IMG/VR virus record: IMGVR_UViG_3300045120_000167
Location: 1-45,313 of that record
Length of the DNA stretch: 45,313 nucleotides
Origin: a virus
Reading direction: 5' to 3' (one strand)
The stretch's first letter is position 1. Each line of letters opens with the position of its first letter. A program made the translations under genes and the position numbers. Under the pieces are notes generated by a model. The model worked only from the letters and a program-made list of their open reading frames with translations. It made no database searches and had not been told where the DNA came from. Below, piece by piece: positions 22,165 to 31,223 of the stretch.

Positions 22165-22703
22165 ACGAGTGGTTGGCGTCTTTGTTTGGCATTGGGGCGG
22201 CGCGTCCGACATCGTCGGGGACGGGCTACCAAGCGATGCCGACATCGTCGAACATTGAGGATCGGCGTTCTGGCGCTGCCGATTACGTCAATCGGTTGAA
22301 GAACTATGGGAGTCAGGGCCAGTTTACCCCCGAAGAATCTTTCGCTTACGTGGCCAATCCAAACATGAATAGCATGTTTTATGGCTCTGGAGATTATTCT
22401 GCTTCATATAATCGGCGTTATCATCCGCAGGTTGCGGCCTATCAAAGATCGAATGTTCCTCCTTCGAATGCGCTGCCGTTTCTTTTTCCTCATCAGCCGA
22501 CGATTCCAGGTGAACCGGGGTATAGTCCGCATGGGTTTGGTCCGCCTGACGTCACGCCTCCTTTTGAGCCTTCCCGCGGTCTCTCACCTGGTGATTTTCC
22601 TACAGCGCCGTCGCCGTCCGGGCCGCACAGTCCGGGGGGCGATCCTGATCGGCCTGGGGTTCCTATGGGAACCACGCTCAATTCTATGGGGTGGGGCCAA
22701 TGA
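22161..22703 (+). CDS. Disordered Pro/Ser/Gly-rich protein ending in TLNSMGWGQ
   Basis: A 180-aa protein from GTG 22161 (VNEWLASLFGIGAARPTSSG). The longer frame from 22068 is the shadow of the basic protein gene. It has mid-region aromatics (PEESFAYVANPNMNSMFYGS) and a proline-rich C-terminal half ending PMGTTLNSMGWGQ. It shares the C-terminal TLNS tag with the proteins ending at 13360 and 34473. A virion component by context. Confidence 0.6.
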   Translation: MNEWLASLFGIGAARPTSSGTGYQAMPTSSNIEDRRSGAADYVNRLKNYGSQGQFTPEESFAYVANPNMNSMFYGSGDYSASYNRRYHPQVAAYQRSNVPPSNALPFLFPHQPTIPGEPGYSPHGFGPPDVTPPFEPSRGLSPGDFPTAPSPSGPHSPGGDPDRPGVPMGTTLNSMGWGQ

Positions 22704-23359
22704 CCGATTTCTCTGACCTTCAGGCGCAGATCGCGGACTACGCCAATCGGCAGGATTGGTCGTCGGCGCTCGTCACTGGGTTCATTCGACAGTGTGAGCA
22801 GAAGCTCAACGCCGAGCTCAAGATCGATCGGATGATCAAGACGGTGGATGGGCTGGTGACGTGCGGCTGCGCCGAGGTGCCGGACGATTGGCTTCGATCG
22901 GATTTGATGCTGGTGCAGAGCGGGTTGACGCCGACGGGGATGAAGCCGATTCGTTACAAGCCGCGCGACGAGTTTTTCCGTCTGCCGAGCACGCCTTACG
23001 CCAGCGCTTCGGTGCCGAATTACAACAGCACCTATGGCTATTATACAATTGAGGGACGGACGATATATTTCGGAGGTCCCCCTGATACGACCGAGGGCAC
23101 CGATTTTCGGATGAGCTATTACGCCGAGGTGCCGGTGTTTTCGGATGATCAAGATTCGTGGGTCTACACCAAATATCCGTCGCTCTATCTCTACGGCTCG
23201 CTGATGCATGCCGATTATCATGCGGTGGGCGAGGAGGACAAGGCGGGGGCGATGAAGCAGCTGACTGAGGACATGATCAACAAGCTCAACATGGATCACT
23301 GGAAGGCGAAGGCGAGCGGGTCGCGGCTCTCTCGATCGAGAACGAGATCGTTCGGATGA
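22700..23359 (+). CDS. Head-to-tail adaptor protein (SU10 adaptor-like)
   Basis: A 219-aa protein. DLQAQIADYANRQDWSSALV and FIRQCEQKLNAELKIDRMIK are followed by VPDDWLRSDLMLVQSG, YYTIEGRTIYFGGPP and MSYYAEVPVFSDDQDSWVYT then YPSLYLYGSLMHADY. This order (helical start, LPxDFL-like, YxIxGxxIxFxP, YYxxxPxLSD, P-LYLYG-L) is that of the SU10-type adaptor that sits under the portal. ATG 22700 overlaps the previous stop. Confidence 0.75.
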   Translation: MTDFSDLQAQIADYANRQDWSSALVTGFIRQCEQKLNAELKIDRMIKTVDGLVTCGCAEVPDDWLRSDLMLVQSGLTPTGMKPIRYKPRDEFFRLPSTPYASASVPNYNSTYGYYTIEGRTIYFGGPPDTTEGTDFRMSYYAEVPVFSDDQDSWVYTKYPSLYLYGSLMHADYHAVGEEDKAGAMKQLTEDMINKLNMDHWKAKASGSRLSRSRTRSFG

Positions 23360-23375
23360 AATTGGAGGCAAAGAA

Positions 23376-23765
23376 ATGACAGGTCTATCAGCCGCGGGCG
23401 AAGCCGCAATTCTCGCCCCGCTCACCACCGGAATTTCAGGCGGCACGGCCTACATTTCGCTGCATACCGGCGATCCCGGTTCGGCCGGGACGCTGCTCGA
23501 GGTGTCGGGCAATAACTATACGCGCGTCGCTGTCAGCGGCTGGGTGAATACCGGCTCGAATCCGACCGTCGCGCAGAACAGCGGCATTCTCACTTATCCG
23601 CAGGCCAACCCCAGCGGTTGGGGGACGATCAGCAATTTTGGCGTTTGGACGGCGGCGACCAGCGGCACGTACATGGGTTCGGGAGGCATGACGACGCCGA
23701 AGACGGTCAACGCCGGCGACACCGCGCGCTTCGCCGCCGGGGCGCTAACCTTCACGGCTGACTAG
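23376..23765 (+). CDS. Beta-rich phage structural protein
   Basis: A 129-aa protein with SD GGAGG. GGTAYISLHTGDPGSAGTLL, EVSGNNYTRVAVSGW and TISNFGVWTAATSGTYMGSG form a pattern I know from phage tail-fiber-like or decoration proteins (LHTxDPGxxGxxxEVxxxxYxR). A surface or fiber-associated role is likely. It is followed by two similar small beta proteins. Confidence 0.65.
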   Translation: MTGLSAAGEAAILAPLTTGISGGTAYISLHTGDPGSAGTLLEVSGNNYTRVAVSGWVNTGSNPTVAQNSGILTYPQANPSGWGTISNFGVWTAATSGTYMGSGGMTTPKTVNAGDTARFAAGALTFTAD

Positions 23766-23773
23766 GAGGATCG

Positions 23774-24193
23774 ATGCCCGCCAACTATTCGGTTAACGCG
23801 CGTCATGCGCGCCTCAACGCCTGCCTCAACGCGACGAGCGTGGCTGCGGGGACTTCGATTAACGGCGTGACGGCGGGCGCGGGCCAGCTGGTGATTCTCA
23901 CGGCGGCGGGCGGGACCGTGCTGGCGACGGTTACGTTGACCGGCACTCCGCCGTTCACCCTGGGCGACATATCCGCGACCACTGTGGCGACGCTGGTGAA
24001 TACCCCTTTGAGCGCGACTCCAAGCGCGTCGGGAACGGCGGCGGCGGCCGAATTCCGCGACAGCGGCGGCGCTACGGTCATATCCGGGCTCACGGTTGGC
24101 GCGTCGCCCTCTTTCGATGTTCAGGTGACGACCGTTTCCATCGTGACGACTCAGACCTTTCAAGTGACCGGGGCCACGATCATCACCAGCTAG
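23774..24193 (+). CDS. Small beta-rich virion protein
   Basis: A 139-aa protein, Ala/Thr/Val-rich (MPANYSVNARHARLNACLNA, then LVILTAAGGTVLATVTLTGT). SD AGGAGG lies 4 nt before ATG. It has one charged N-terminal helix with two cysteines, then all-beta. Similar proteins follow the adaptor in related phages, presumably as decoration or fiber components. No family name known. Confidence 0.6.
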   Translation: MPANYSVNARHARLNACLNATSVAAGTSINGVTAGAGQLVILTAAGGTVLATVTLTGTPPFTLGDISATTVATLVNTPLSATPSASGTAAAAEFRDSGGATVISGLTVGASPSFDVQVTTVSIVTTQTFQVTGATIITS

Positions 24194-24206
24194 CGAGGAT
24201 ACTCCA

Positions 24207-24698
24207 ATGGCTAATAATACGGCATGGGTTGGTGGGAGTATAAACTCCGGTCTGGCCTGGGCGACGTTGATCAACTCAACGGACATAGCGAGCATGGTGA
24301 CCGGCAACAGCGCGATCTCGAACGCGATCTCGATCGCCAACGGAACTGGCCTGGATCAGTTCATGGATATTTCGATTCAGTTGGCCATCGCGTCCAGTGC
24401 GGTGGCTGCGGGAGCCAACGTCGCGATCTGGCTGGCGATGCTGCAGCAGGACGGGACGACCTATGGCGATGGCATTCTGGTTGCGGGCACTCCCGCAGCG
24501 GTGACGCCGCCCTGGCCGCCGATCGCCGTTATTCCGCTCTATGCCAGCACGCGCACTTCTTTGACCGGGCAGGTCAACGGCATCATCATTCCGCCGGGCA
24601 GCTTCAAGGCCATACTACAGAACAACTCTGGATTCGCGCTCACTTCGGGAACCCAATCCGTCAGCTTCCGCTCTTACAACCAGCAGCTGAACCACTAA
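24207..24698 (+). CDS. Beta-rich virion protein
   Basis: 163 aa (MANNTAWVGGSINSGLAWAT; FMDISIQLAIASSAVAAGAN; IWLAMLQQDGTTYGDGILVA; ends FRSYNQQLNH). The sequence FMDISIQLAIASS..VAIWLAMLQQDGTTYGDG is recognisable from phage structural proteins that often accompany LamG/receptor-binding genes, as here. Likely surface or fiber-associated. Confidence 0.65.
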   Translation: MANNTAWVGGSINSGLAWATLINSTDIASMVTGNSAISNAISIANGTGLDQFMDISIQLAIASSAVAAGANVAIWLAMLQQDGTTYGDGILVAGTPAAVTPPWPPIAVIPLYASTRTSLTGQVNGIIIPPGSFKAILQNNSGFALTSGTQSVSFRSYNQQLNH

Positions 24699-24707
24699 GC
24701 CGGGTTG

Positions 24708-27017
24708 ATGCGTGCGCCGATACGATTTCGCAACTCACTTGCATTCCCGGGCGGCGTCCGCCCGGGGATAGACTGGACGCATCCGGCGCTCATTGCTGTG
24801 CCGGCGAGCCAGCTAACCACGCTTCAGTCGTGGATACCGAGCGGCAAGGCCCTTATCAATCTCACCAATGGAGCAAAGACTGGCGCGGTCGGGACCGTCA
24901 ACGCCGCGAACACTGTAATTGGCCCGACGACTGTCTACCCTCTCGCTTCCAACAATTATAGCACCTATACGCCGCCGGGAGCGGGCGTCGTTTGGACGAC
25001 GGGGACGTTTGGTTCGATCTTTATTCTGACAGCCGCGTCAACTCAGGTATTTCTATGCCGAACACTTAACGGGTCCGCCAGTTATGTGCAGATGATCCTT
25101 ACCATGCAGCCGGGGTTTTCGGTAGCTGGAATTCAACAAACATTCACGAATATCCCCGCGCTCTCATTAAATGTGCCGTACTTCTACGGTTTTTCGCTTA
25201 GAAACGGGCGGCAATACGCCGTCGTTGTTGATCTTTCAACTGGCAAAACATGGGTTGATACTAAGACTATTGGCATAGTCAACGAGACGTCCGGTCAGTT
25301 TTTGTTCGGGGCGCTGATGGCCGGCAATATCGCCGCGCAAATGTGCGTGTCGGGATCTATCGGCCTTCCTGGGCTTCTCGCCTGGGCCGAGCGTCCGTGG
25401 GATTTCTGGTACCCGCCGACGCTAGGGGACATGATCCTCTCGAGCGGCAAGGCGTTTCCGCCTCCCCCTATCACGGCGACGGTCGCCGTCACGGAAACTC
25501 CGGACACCGTTTACGTCAACGCGACGGGCGGCCCCAACCCCGCCACGATTGCGGTCACCGAAACGCCCGACGTCGTCTCGGTCAACGTCAGCAACGCCAG
25601 CATAGTGACTACGACGGTCTCCGTGACCGAAACGCCCGACAGCATTCGGGCGTCAGTATCGATTACGGGTCAAGTGGCCCCTCAGTTCGGCGCTACGGGT
25701 CATCGCCGGGTTTCGCTCCGCAGTCCGTTTGCCTATCCAGGAGCATCCGCCATCGCGGCGGTCGACAGGCGGCATCCAGTCTACACCACCGGGCTGCGCC
25801 ATTCGTGCGTCGCGCTCGGCAACGGCGCTATGGTCAATCTGCTCACCGGGAAGGTGCTCGGCGTCGGCAATCCGGGTTCGGGGCCGGGTCCGATCATTTC
25901 AGTGATGACGCCGTTTGGCCCGGCGGTGAACACGGCGAGGCAGTGGGCGGCTCTGCAAGTTCCCGCTGTCATCCCGAAAGAGCAGTTTGCAAATTTCACC
26001 GGAGCCGCCATCGTTTATGTTGATAGCATAAGCACAAACAATCAACATTTGACCGGAACATCTTCGACGAACATAAGTCAAGACACCACCACCTGGCTGC
26101 TGGGAAGCGGCGCCGGGTTCAACTTTAGCAATAGGGGGGTCAACTTCATTACTAACGGTACATTCCCAGCTGTCGCGGGTCATACTTACTTTTTTGCCGC
26201 GAGCGCGATTGCGAATGGAACCGGCTCTCGGAGACACGCGGTTTGCGTCGACCTGACAACGGGTAAGACGACAAGCATATCCCAAGCCGGTGGAATTAAT
26301 ACCGTTACGGCTGATGTCAATTACGTAGTCGGGAGCACCTTCGACTACAATCCTCCTCACGTTGGCGGCCAGATGATCGCCGCCATGATGGCGAATGCGT
26401 ACACGTCGCTCAATGATCTCCTGGCGTGGGCCGAGCGGCCGTGGGACTTTTGGTATCCGCCAGAGGTCGAAAGGGCGCTGCTCAAGTCGTTGACGGTGGT
26501 GAGTTCCTCCTTCAACGCCGTCGACTTCCGCGGCAATCTTCAGGTGACTCCGACTCTCGCCGCGACGCTCGAGGGCGGCTCGGCCTACGGCAAGGGGTTC
26601 TACTCCAGGGGACTTTATAGCCGCACCAGCACTTGGGACTTCGTCGGTAATATTCCGGCTTCGGTCATCATCCGCGGCGACTTCGATATTATCGGCCAGG
26701 ATTATTTCACAGCTCCGCTGACTCCCTCCATTGTCCTTGGCGCGACGACGCTGGATGTCGCCCCGCTTACTCTCGTCGGCAATATCAGCCCGAACATCGT
26801 TCTCGGAGCAGATCTACAGCAGGTACTTGAGCTTGTCGGGAATCTCAACGTCACCGTGGCCCTGGACAGCGACTTCGGGGGCGATACGTCACTCGCCGGA
26901 AACATCTACGTCTCGGTTTCCATGCAGGACAGCGAGATCATTTCGGGTCCATACTGGGATCCGGTCGATCCATGTCCTCCGGTCGACTGGAAAGAAGCGG
27001 AGCTTTGCAATGGCTGA
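24708..27017 (+). CDS. Receptor-binding/tail spike-like protein with internal duplication
   Basis: A 769-aa protein from ATG 24708. Two modules of about 230-260 aa (residues about 8-240 and 333-590) share an FAFPG-type start, an NL-TG-K segment, a beta core with VCVDL/VVDLSTGKT, and the end LLAWAERPWDFWYPP; they look like LamG/concanavalin-type lectin domains. Between them come three copies of VTETPDxVxV. After about 600 there are repeats of LVGNLxVxVxLxxD and a Cys/Pro-rich C-terminus (DPVDPCPPVDWKEAELCNG). Probably the main adhesin. Lower-GC stretches sit inside both modules. Confidence 0.65.
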   Translation: MRAPIRFRNSLAFPGGVRPGIDWTHPALIAVPASQLTTLQSWIPSGKALINLTNGAKTGAVGTVNAANTVIGPTTVYPLASNNYSTYTPPGAGVVWTTGTFGSIFILTAASTQVFLCRTLNGSASYVQMILTMQPGFSVAGIQQTFTNIPALSLNVPYFYGFSLRNGRQYAVVVDLSTGKTWVDTKTIGIVNETSGQFLFGALMAGNIAAQMCVSGSIGLPGLLAWAERPWDFWYPPTLGDMILSSGKAFPPPPITATVAVTETPDTVYVNATGGPNPATIAVTETPDVVSVNVSNASIVTTTVSVTETPDSIRASVSITGQVAPQFGATGHRRVSLRSPFAYPGASAIAAVDRRHPVYTTGLRHSCVALGNGAMVNLLTGKVLGVGNPGSGPGPIISVMTPFGPAVNTARQWAALQVPAVIPKEQFANFTGAAIVYVDSISTNNQHLTGTSSTNISQDTTTWLLGSGAGFNFSNRGVNFITNGTFPAVAGHTYFFAASAIANGTGSRRHAVCVDLTTGKTTSISQAGGINTVTADVNYVVGSTFDYNPPHVGGQMIAAMMANAYTSLNDLLAWAERPWDFWYPPEVERALLKSLTVVSSSFNAVDFRGNLQVTPTLAATLEGGSAYGKGFYSRGLYSRTSTWDFVGNIPASVIIRGDFDIIGQDYFTAPLTPSIVLGATTLDVAPLTLVGNISPNIVLGADLQQVLELVGNLNVTVALDSDFGGDTSLAGNIYVSVSMQDSEIISGPYWDPVDPCPPVDWKEAELCNG

Positions 27018-27750
27018 CGTGATCAATCCCCTCAGCTCTCCGACAGCCCACTATGGCTGGGCCAAGCCGACGGTCGGAGGGGACCTGGACGTTTGGGGCG
27101 GCATGCTCAACGCCGATCTCGACGGCATCGACACGACGGTGTTCACCCTCTCGGGCAGCATTCCTCTGCCGTCCGACAATCCTCCGGTCATGGACGGGAC
27201 GGCGGCGGGCGGCACCAGCGCGCTGTACGCCCGCTACAACCATGTTCATCCGAGCGACACCAGCCGCGCATCGAAGGACAGTCCCACCTTCACCGGGATC
27301 GTCACGATCCCGGCGGGCGCCTCGATCGCCGGCTATGCGACGACAAGCTCGGTCGCGCTCACCTACCTGCCTTTGACCGGCGGCTCACTCAGCGGCGGCC
27401 TCTCCATCGCCGGGCCGGCCGATCTCAAGGCGCAGACCGTTACTCAGTCGGGCGCATCGCTCGCGATCAGCCGCACGCTGGGCGAGAACTGCACGCTGTC
27501 GCTGACGGCTTCGATCACGGCGGTAACGGTAACGGGTTGGCCTGCGTCTGGTACAACGGGGAAGGTGCGTCTGATCGTCGCCAACACCGGCGCGTTCACG
27601 ATCGCCGGTTGGCCTTCCGGGACGATTTGGCCAGGCGGAACCGTTCCCGCCATCACTTCTGGCGCGGGCAAGAAGGACATCATTCTGCTGATGTCCGACG
27701 ATGCCGGGGCGACAATCTACGGCTCGGTTGTGGGGCAGGACTATCACTGA
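27010..27750 (+). CDS. Tail fiber protein
   Basis: A 246-aa protein from ATG 27010 (8-nt overlap with the upstream gene). The N-terminus TAHYGWAKPTVGGDLDVWGG and MLNADLDGIDTTVF is shared with the collar protein at 28750 and is probably the virion-docking part. ALYARYNHVHPSDTSRASKD is a classical phage tail-fiber/collagen-like repeat motif. LPLTGGSLSGGLSIAGPADL follows, then a beta C-terminal domain with GKVRLIVANTGAFTIAGWP. A fiber with several short repeats. Confidence 0.7.
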   Translation: MADVINPLSSPTAHYGWAKPTVGGDLDVWGGMLNADLDGIDTTVFTLSGSIPLPSDNPPVMDGTAAGGTSALYARYNHVHPSDTSRASKDSPTFTGIVTIPAGASIAGYATTSSVALTYLPLTGGSLSGGLSIAGPADLKAQTVTQSGASLAISRTLGENCTLSLTASITAVTVTGWPASGTTGKVRLIVANTGAFTIAGWPSGTIWPGGTVPAITSGAGKKDIILLMSDDAGATIYGSVVGQDYH

Positions 27751-28748
27751 TGCCTACCGTCGTTATCACCGCGAGCGGCTCCTGGACGGTTCCGAATGAT
27801 TTCGGGCCGGTCAACCAAGTTCACGCTATCGGCGCAGGCGGCGGCGGATCTTCGCTGATTACCGCCAATACGCGCGGCGGCTCAGGAGGTGGAGGCGGGG
27901 CTTACGCAACGATCTCAAACATCGCCCTGACGGCGGGGGCATCGGTCCCTGTCGCCATCGGAACGGCAGGGGTTGGCGGCGTGTTCGGCCCCCCGACTGC
28001 GGGGACGGACGGCGGCGACACGAACTTCAACTCGGGCCAGGTCATCGCCAAGGGGGGCGGCGGCGGTCAATTGAACTCCAGCTTGCCCGCTGGCGGGCTG
28101 GCAAGCGCCTGCACGCCGACGGCGGGGGCGTTCAACGGCGGCAATGGCGGCCTTTGGCCTTCGGTCAGCGCGACGCCTAGTGGCGGAAGCAGCGGCGGCG
28201 GCGCGGGCGGCCCTAACGGGGCAGGCGCGGCGGGAACGCAATGCACCACCGGCGGCGCATCTGGCGGCGGTGGATCTGGCGGCGGGGCCGGTGGAGGAGG
28301 CGCATCCGGGGGCGCGGGGTCGACGCAGACTGGCGGTAATGGCGGCGCTGCCTTTGATGCAACGGCGGGCGGCGCAGGGGGGACGACTGGGATCGCTGGC
28401 GGCGCAGGCTCGCATGGTTCGGGCGGCGGAGGCGGCGGCGCCATTCAAAGCAGCAGCCTTGTGGCTGGCGCAGGCGGTTCTGGCGGCGCTGGCGTCGAAC
28501 TGGGTGGCGGAGCCATCGGGGCTGGCGGCGGCGGGGGCGGCGGCGGGGCCAACGGTTCAGGAGCGGGTACGGGCGGCGCAGGCAATGGCGGTTCTGGCGG
28601 CCTCTATGGCGCTGGCGGCGGGGGCGGCGGCTATACAGGTGGGCCGGGCACGATCAAGGGAAACGGCGGTAATGGCGCTCCTGGCGTGATCGTCGTCGTC
28701 TACACGCCAGTGGTGCGGGGCGCGTCAGCTTTGATGATGGGAGTTTAA
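27750..28748 (+). CDS. Glycine-rich adhesin-like fiber protein
   Basis: A 332-aa protein from ATG 27750, which shares a base with the upstream stop. After TVVITASGSWTVPNDFGPVN and VHAIGAGGGGSS, most of residues 30-320 is Gly/Ala/Ser with GGGG runs, like the polyglycine-II sandwich tips of phage adhesins (S16 gp38 type) and the Gly_rich fiber domain. It ends GVIVVVYTPVV, the typical closing strand. Probable receptor-contact or fiber-tip protein. The DNA is repetitive and prone to slippage. Confidence 0.65.
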   Translation: MPTVVITASGSWTVPNDFGPVNQVHAIGAGGGGSSLITANTRGGSGGGGGAYATISNIALTAGASVPVAIGTAGVGGVFGPPTAGTDGGDTNFNSGQVIAKGGGGGQLNSSLPAGGLASACTPTAGAFNGGNGGLWPSVSATPSGGSSGGGAGGPNGAGAAGTQCTTGGASGGGGSGGGAGGGGASGGAGSTQTGGNGGAAFDATAGGAGGTTGIAGGAGSHGSGGGGGGAIQSSSLVAGAGGSGGAGVELGGGAIGAGGGGGGGGANGSGAGTGGAGNGGSGGLYGAGGGGGGYTGGPGTIKGNGGNGAPGVIVVVYTPVVRGASALMMGV

Positions 28749-28749
28749 A

Positions 28750-29373
28750 ATGGCTGACACGCAAACCGTTCATTATCGATGGGTCATGCCAGAGGTTGGC
28801 TCGGCCGCCACGACCTGGGGCGGGTCGCTCAATGGGGATTTGGCGGACATTGATACGCAGGTGTTCGCTGCGCAACAGGCGGGCTTGCCGATCGGCGCGA
28901 TTTCGATGTTTGCCGGCGTTGGTCCTCCTCCCAACTGGCTTATCTGCGATGGCCGATCGCTTTCAACGACGACCTACGCCGGGCTGTTCGCGGTCATCCT
29001 CTATACCTATGGCGGTTCGGGAGGGAGCTTTAATCTACCCAATATGCAAGACAAGTTCGCTATCGGCGCGGGTCCAAGCCACACCGTGGCGGCGACCGGG
29101 GGCGAGGCGACGCACACTCTGACCACCGCCGAATTGGCGGCTCACTCGCACACCATCGCGCCAGTCAGCCATACCCACACCGTCAGCGCTTACGCGGCCT
29201 CGGGCAGTCAGCATGGCACGTTCGCCAGCACCGGGCCTCTGTTGAGTTCGACCTCCATCACGACTGGCCCTAACTCGGCTGGCCCGACTGGCACCAACTC
29301 GACCGGCTCGGGGACGCCGCATAATAATCTTCCGCCCTATCTGGTCATCAATTTCATCATCAGGGCGTCATGA
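28750..29373 (+). CDS. Phage tail collar domain protein
   Basis: A 207-aa protein. The N-terminal VHYRWVMPEVGSAATTWGGS/LNGDLADIDTQVF is the docking module shared with 27010-27750. GAISMFAGVGPPPNWLICDG, RSLSTTTYAGLFAVILYTYG and FNLPNMQDKFAIGAG are the tail collar (PF07484-type) signature. The C-terminus LAAHSHTIAPVSHTHTVS is the usual metal-binding H-x-H knitted region, ending in LPPYLVINFIIR. Short receptor-binding fiber. Confidence 0.8.
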   Translation: MADTQTVHYRWVMPEVGSAATTWGGSLNGDLADIDTQVFAAQQAGLPIGAISMFAGVGPPPNWLICDGRSLSTTTYAGLFAVILYTYGGSGGSFNLPNMQDKFAIGAGPSHTVAATGGEATHTLTTAELAAHSHTIAPVSHTHTVSAYAASGSQHGTFASTGPLLSSTSITTGPNSAGPTGTNSTGSGTPHNNLPPYLVINFIIRAS

Positions 29374-31223
29374 GCACGAAGTTTTTTCCGATCGACATAC
29401 CGGGAGGCGTCGTCGCCAAAGCGACGAAGAAACAGCTGTCCAGCAACTGGGCCGAGGTCAACCTGGTTCGTTGGCAGTCAGGGCAGATGGCTCCCGTCGG
29501 CGGCCAATCCCAATTCAATTACAGCTTCGCCTCTCGCTGCAAGGCGATCCACGGTTGGTATGATCTCAATTACCAGTACTACGTCGCCTATTTATGCGAG
29601 CAGAACCTTTACATCGAAACCAATGGCGCGCTGTCCGAGATCACGCCGATTGACGGGATCGCCGCGCCGTCGGGATCGACAGGCGGTTACGGCGACGGCC
29701 TCTACCAGGATGGGGTTTCCCTGTACGGCAAGCCGCCCAACCCGCCCTTCGCGCAGCAAATCAGCGAACTGCCCGACGCCTATTCGCTCGATAATTTTGG
29801 CGAGGTTCTCTATGCGATGACCTCGTCCGACGCGCGGCTCCTGAAGTTCGACCCGACCATTCCGCCGGCGACGACCGTCGTCACGCTGCGCGGCAGCCTG
29901 CCGTGGTTGGCCGGCGATATAGTCATCCACATGGGTCAGGCGAATCCTTCCGGCGCTACCTCGGTGCTGCCCGGAATGACCGTGTTCAACAACACGACCA
30001 AGCTGGCGGTAGGCACGGTGTCGACCTTTCCCGTTGGATCAACGACGTTGACATTAACGGCGGGCGCGACCAGCGCGAGCACGAGCAAGCGTCACATCAA
30101 GGACAAGCTGGCGTTCACGCCCGCGCCCGACTACGCCTTCATCAAGGCGGCTGCGCAGACGGCGGATTCAGGCCGCGGGACAGTTCCGCTCGGTCGCTGC
30201 TTCGTCATCACGCCAGAACGCTTCGTCATCATTTTCGGGTCGTTTCAGGACGGCACCGACAGTACGGCCGACAATGGAGGCGGCGGGTTCAATCGCTTCG
30301 CTTGGTGCGACGAGGAGAATCCTGGAGCGTGGGATTATTCCAACGTCGTCAGTCAGGCGGGCTTCCTCGATATCGAGCCGTCAAGTCCGATCATCACGGC
30401 GCTCTGCACTCGGACGGGAACGCTGATCTGGACCGGAAAGAAGGTTTATCGCTCAAGGTTTCTCGGCGCTCCTTACATCTACAATTGCGAGGAGTTGGGG
30501 GACAACTGCGCTCCCTGGTCGCCGCAAAGCGCCACCACCACGACGGCTTTGGCGCTGTGGATGAGCGATCAGGGGATGTTCAGCTACGACGGCACCTCGA
30601 TCCTTCCGGTGGTGTGCCTGGTTTGGCCGTGGATTTTGGACGACGTCGACCTCGTGACCGTGCGGGAGCAAGCCTGCTGCGCCCATGTCTCGGATTTTTC
30701 GGAGTTCTGGTGGTTCTTCCCGCAGAAGGGCAAGCCTTACAACACCAGGGTGGCAATCTACAATTACAAGGAGGGAACCTGGTCGCAAGGCAGGATGTCG
30801 CGTTCGGCGGGAAGCACGGCGGCTTATAACGCTTACACCATAATGGCGGACGGCTTGGTGGCGTACCGGCACGAGCTCGGCTCGATCTACGGCAACGCAA
30901 GCATGCCGGTTGAACTGCCGTGGGCGGAGACGTTCAATCTTAATCTTGGCGCGGGCGCTCAATTGATGACGGTCAAGCAGCTGATCCCGGACATCGAGGG
31001 CGACGTCGGGAATGTCCAGTACACCTTGTTCTATCGCAATTCGCGCAGTTCCGGAGCGCCGGAAAGCCAGACTTCGCCGGTCCAGCTTCGGCCCGACGGC
31101 TATGTCGACTTCAGAATGACTGGCCGCGACATTCGGCTGCGGTTTGAGATCATCGGCCCGGAGGTGAGAAACGTCACCGTTGGGGCTCATATGATCGACG
31201 TTGTTCCGCGGGGCGATCGCTGA
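29370..31223 (+). CDS. Tail nozzle/stopper-like protein (SU10 nozzle candidate)
   Basis: A 617-aa protein from ATG 29370 (ATGA overlap). FFPIDIPGGVVAKATKKQLS, NWAEVNLVRWQSGQMAPVGG and CKAIHGWYDLN open a beta-propeller-like protein. GTLIWTGKKVYRSRFLGAPY and WMSDQGMFSYDGTSILPVVC repeat blade-like patterns. The size and position after the adaptor and fibers fit the nozzle of SU10-type podoviruses or the P22 gp10-like stabiliser. Identification is from layout; no decisive motif is visible. Confidence 0.7.
   Translation: MSTKFFPIDIPGGVVAKATKKQLSSNWAEVNLVRWQSGQMAPVGGQSQFNYSFASRCKAIHGWYDLNYQYYVAYLCEQNLYIETNGALSEITPIDGIAAPSGSTGGYGDGLYQDGVSLYGKPPNPPFAQQISELPDAYSLDNFGEVLYAMTSSDARLLKFDPTIPPATTVVTLRGSLPWLAGDIVIHMGQANPSGATSVLPGMTVFNNTTKLAVGTVSTFPVGSTTLTLTAGATSASTSKRHIKDKLAFTPAPDYAFIKAAAQTADSGRGTVPLGRCFVITPERFVIIFGSFQDGTDSTADNGGGGFNRFAWCDEENPGAWDYSNVVSQAGFLDIEPSSPIITALCTRTGTLIWTGKKVYRSRFLGAPYIYNCEELGDNCAPWSPQSATTTTALALWMSDQGMFSYDGTSILPVVCLVWPWILDDVDLVTVREQACCAHVSDFSEFWWFFPQKGKPYNTRVAIYNYKEGTWSQGRMSRSAGSTAAYNAYTIMADGLVAYRHELGSIYGNASMPVELPWAETFNLNLGAGAQLMTVKQLIPDIEGDVGNVQYTLFYRNSRSSGAPESQTSPVQLRPDGYVDFRMTGRDIRLRFEIIGPEVRNVTVGAHMIDVVPRGDR

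Noticed and set aside
27093-27749. N-terminal extension of the glycine-rich protein's frame
   Set aside because: Overlaps the fiber gene 27010-27750 fully; the ATG at 27750 shares a base with that gene's stop, and the extension is Arg/His-rich shadow sequence.
28000-28700. Repeat-rich tract that could look like a CRISPR or tandem-repeat array
   Set aside because: The repeats are GGC/GGT codon runs in a coding frame with no fixed repeat-spacer units.
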